NCBI GenBank assembly: GCA_950106755.1
Contig: OX467090.1
Span: 14,259,489-14,323,488 of the forward strand
Source of the DNA: Climacium dendroides
Lineage: Eukaryota; Streptophyta; Bryopsida; Hypnales; Climaciaceae
Direction of reading: 5' to 3'
Length of the DNA stretch: 64,000 nt
The position numbers and the translations under genes were made by a program. The notes beneath the pieces were generated by a model. The model did not search any database. It was not told where the DNA came from and saw nothing but the letters and a program-made list of their open reading frames with translations. The number at the start of each line of letters is the position of its first letter. Within the stretch, counting starts at the first letter, position 1. Shown here one piece after another: positions 62,484-64,000 of this stretch.

Positions 62484-63643
62484 TGTGTATGATCTCGCGT
62501 AGCGTCAGAACAGCGCTTCCCAAAACTAAACCTCTGTTCAAACATGTAGATTTCAGTAAGAAAAGCCTAAACGAGAACTTCAAGAGAAAAAGCACACTGA
62601 GTCCCTTAAGTACACCCGAGATTATGAAAACAAACGAGTGCATACTCTGTCCAGTAAAGCACAACATCAAATTCGGTGGATCTCCTGGATTCCCCGAAAG
62701 GTTCACTACACTATCATGTTATCTCCGGCTTCTTGTGTGCTTCAAAGACAACAGAGGACACACATCCATGGACTGCATTACAATTACAAAACCAACAGTT
62801 CAAGAAGGGATTATATCGCCGATTTCAGTCTCGCAGGAGCATGAAACACGGACACTTGTTTCTGGAGTTTCAACAACGGAATGCAAACATGAAGCATGCC
62901 CCAATCGTAGACGGACTAGTCACAGTTTGCATCTTCAAAACACTCAGCATTTCTGCAACACTTGGCCTCCGCGAGATCTTTTTTCTTACAAACCAACTAA
63001 CAAGAGCACGGTACAAAGAACCCGTTTACAACCCACGAATCAATTTGGCACACTGAGCCCTTCCCTCACGACGTAATTTGGAGTGCAATGCAATTCTACG
63101 ATGAGATCTCCACCCAGCATATCTGCGTACTCAAGGAGATCGATTGAATGTTTTTCTCCATGAACTACTCTTCGTTCCTCCCCATCTCTCCTCCATGACA
63201 CCCCTGCTCTAAACTCCTGACTCCTGACTCCTGACTGAAGGCCGTAGTCAATCAACTCGCATACCACAACATTGGGAGATCAAGAAACGCACATTGTCAC
63301 CAGGGAAAAAACCAAACCTTCACGGATCGGACGCAGTTACTACAATCTCGACGAAGGTCTATCATGAAATGCCCGAAATTGTGAACAAATGGGAAGACTG
63401 GGACCAGGCTGTGCTTGATCGGAAGAGGACTGGCGATGACGTTCAGTTGCTCAACTTACAATGATTTCAGCAAAAAGTAACGACAACAAATTGCTAGAGA
63501 ACCAGCAATTCTGCAATCAACTGCAACTGTTGGACTCGGGCTTGTGGTGGGCGAAGGGAACTCTCCCTGGGATGTGGAACCAGAAAAGTGACTGGCTGGC
63601 AGGTCCAGGAGACACAACTGACGGAGTTTGCCACTGACTGAGA

Positions 63644-63652
63644 ATTTATATA
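63644..63652 (-). promoter_or_regulatory. TATA box of gene C
   Basis: TATATAAAT on the minus strand, followed by the same leader start as in copies A and B. Confidence 0.6.
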
Positions 63653-63660
63653 GAAATGTA

Positions 63661-64000
63661 TTGGAGTGTATGTCTGTACCATGTTATTGCGTAGCAAATA
63701 CTTGGCCGCTTTGAATAGGTTCAGGGTCCGCTCCGACACTTTGGCGCTTTGACAATAGGTTCAGGTCAGTCCCTTTGTGCCCGGGGGTCAATTTTATTGT
63801 TAACAACCTCTTCTAGCTCATTTGGGGCAGGAGGTAGAAAAAATATGAACTCAAAATTTGCAAAAAAAATTTTGCGTAGCAAAGAAGAGGTTCTGCATTT
63901 GTCCCCAGGGGTAAAAACACGGGAGCAAAACCGGCTCGCGCAAGAGGGACATCCGCGGACATCCGAGCTCCAGGGCGGGCCATCCGCGGCCAACTGAAAT
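63661..64000. other. Unclassified end of window
   Basis: Upstream of the gene C TATA box. The last 100 bases are GC-rich with ACATCCGCGGACATCCG-like repeats. Short frames are open on both strands; no motif is recognised. Confidence 0.4.

Larger units (their letters stand above)
55128..63660. repeat. Segmental duplication, block 2 (about 8.5 kb)
   Basis: Same order and orientation as 41686..48960, with an extra segment at 60345-61308. It carries a complete copy of the 16-residue-repeat gene. Confidence 0.9.

Noticed and set aside
62369..63076. 235-codon plus-strand frame in block 2, with shorter relatives at 47885-48406 and 36193-36540
   Set aside because: It runs antisense to the leader and exon 1 of the repeat-protein gene, and the copies change length and frame. 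It is more likely a shadow of conserved leader sequence.
63040..63267. 75-codon minus-strand frame in the leader (ends LSVPN), also at 48370-48570
   Set aside because: The 3' part is similar in all three copies, but a 13-bp difference shifts the upstream frame in copy A, so the frame itself is not conserved.

Overview
The window looks like nuclear DNA of a plant (streptophyte, most likely a land plant). It is AT-rich and gene-poor, with GT-AG introns, upstream TATA boxes, broken pieces of plant-type genes (a receptor-like kinase, a UCH37-type ubiquitin hydrolase, a Myb/SANT-like DNA-binding protein) and plant-type DNA transposons (Helitron, CACTA, hAT-like and mariner-like miniature elements). 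I cannot name the species from sequence alone.

Layout. 1.36-3.36 kb, minus strand: the most striking intact gene, a five-exon gene whose frame joins cleanly through four introns into about 514 residues. It has an N-terminal PD-(D/E)XK nuclease-like domain, a basic linker and a C-terminal protein kinase domain. This is the architecture described for Crinkler-related (CR) effector-like proteins. 4.2-4.33 kb is a small minisatellite. 7.226-13.794 kb is a complete Helitron of 6,569 bp. Its ends are fixed because it splits an older repeat that is unbroken at about 24.5 and 40.5 kb; its Rep-helicase frame has only one frameshift and one stop. 17.1-18.8 kb holds an unexplained array of a CAATTTGT motif. 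19.56-26.02 kb is a transposon nest: CACTA-like outer ends enclose a probable solo LTR, a second CACTA element with a 3-bp target duplication, an older repeat and a foldback MITE. Two related short CACTA elements in opposite orientation follow (26.6 and 29.0 kb), the second sitting inside a decayed Myb/SANT-like gene. 32.7-34.67 kb is a receptor-like kinase pseudogene cut off just after the HRD motif.

34.7-64 kb is organised around repeated copies of one gene. Two long blocks (41.7-48.96 and 55.13-63.66 kb) are direct duplicates. Each carries, on the minus strand, a TATA box, a leader and a three-exon gene with identical exon lengths (25, 57 and 599 nt) encoding a 226-residue protein of unknown function, dominated by degenerate 16-residue repeats. 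A third, truncated copy (34.7-37.06 kb) has the TATA box and exons 1-2 but ends at the kinase pseudogene. Between the blocks lie a mariner-like MITE, a perfect 8-bp-TSD hAT-like MITE, another CACTA element, and a UCH37-like pseudogene interrupted by a small repeat-bearing element.

There is no operon-like organisation. Apart from the nuclease-kinase gene and the duplicated repeat-protein gene, most of the window is transposon nests, gene fragments and AT-rich intergenic DNA.
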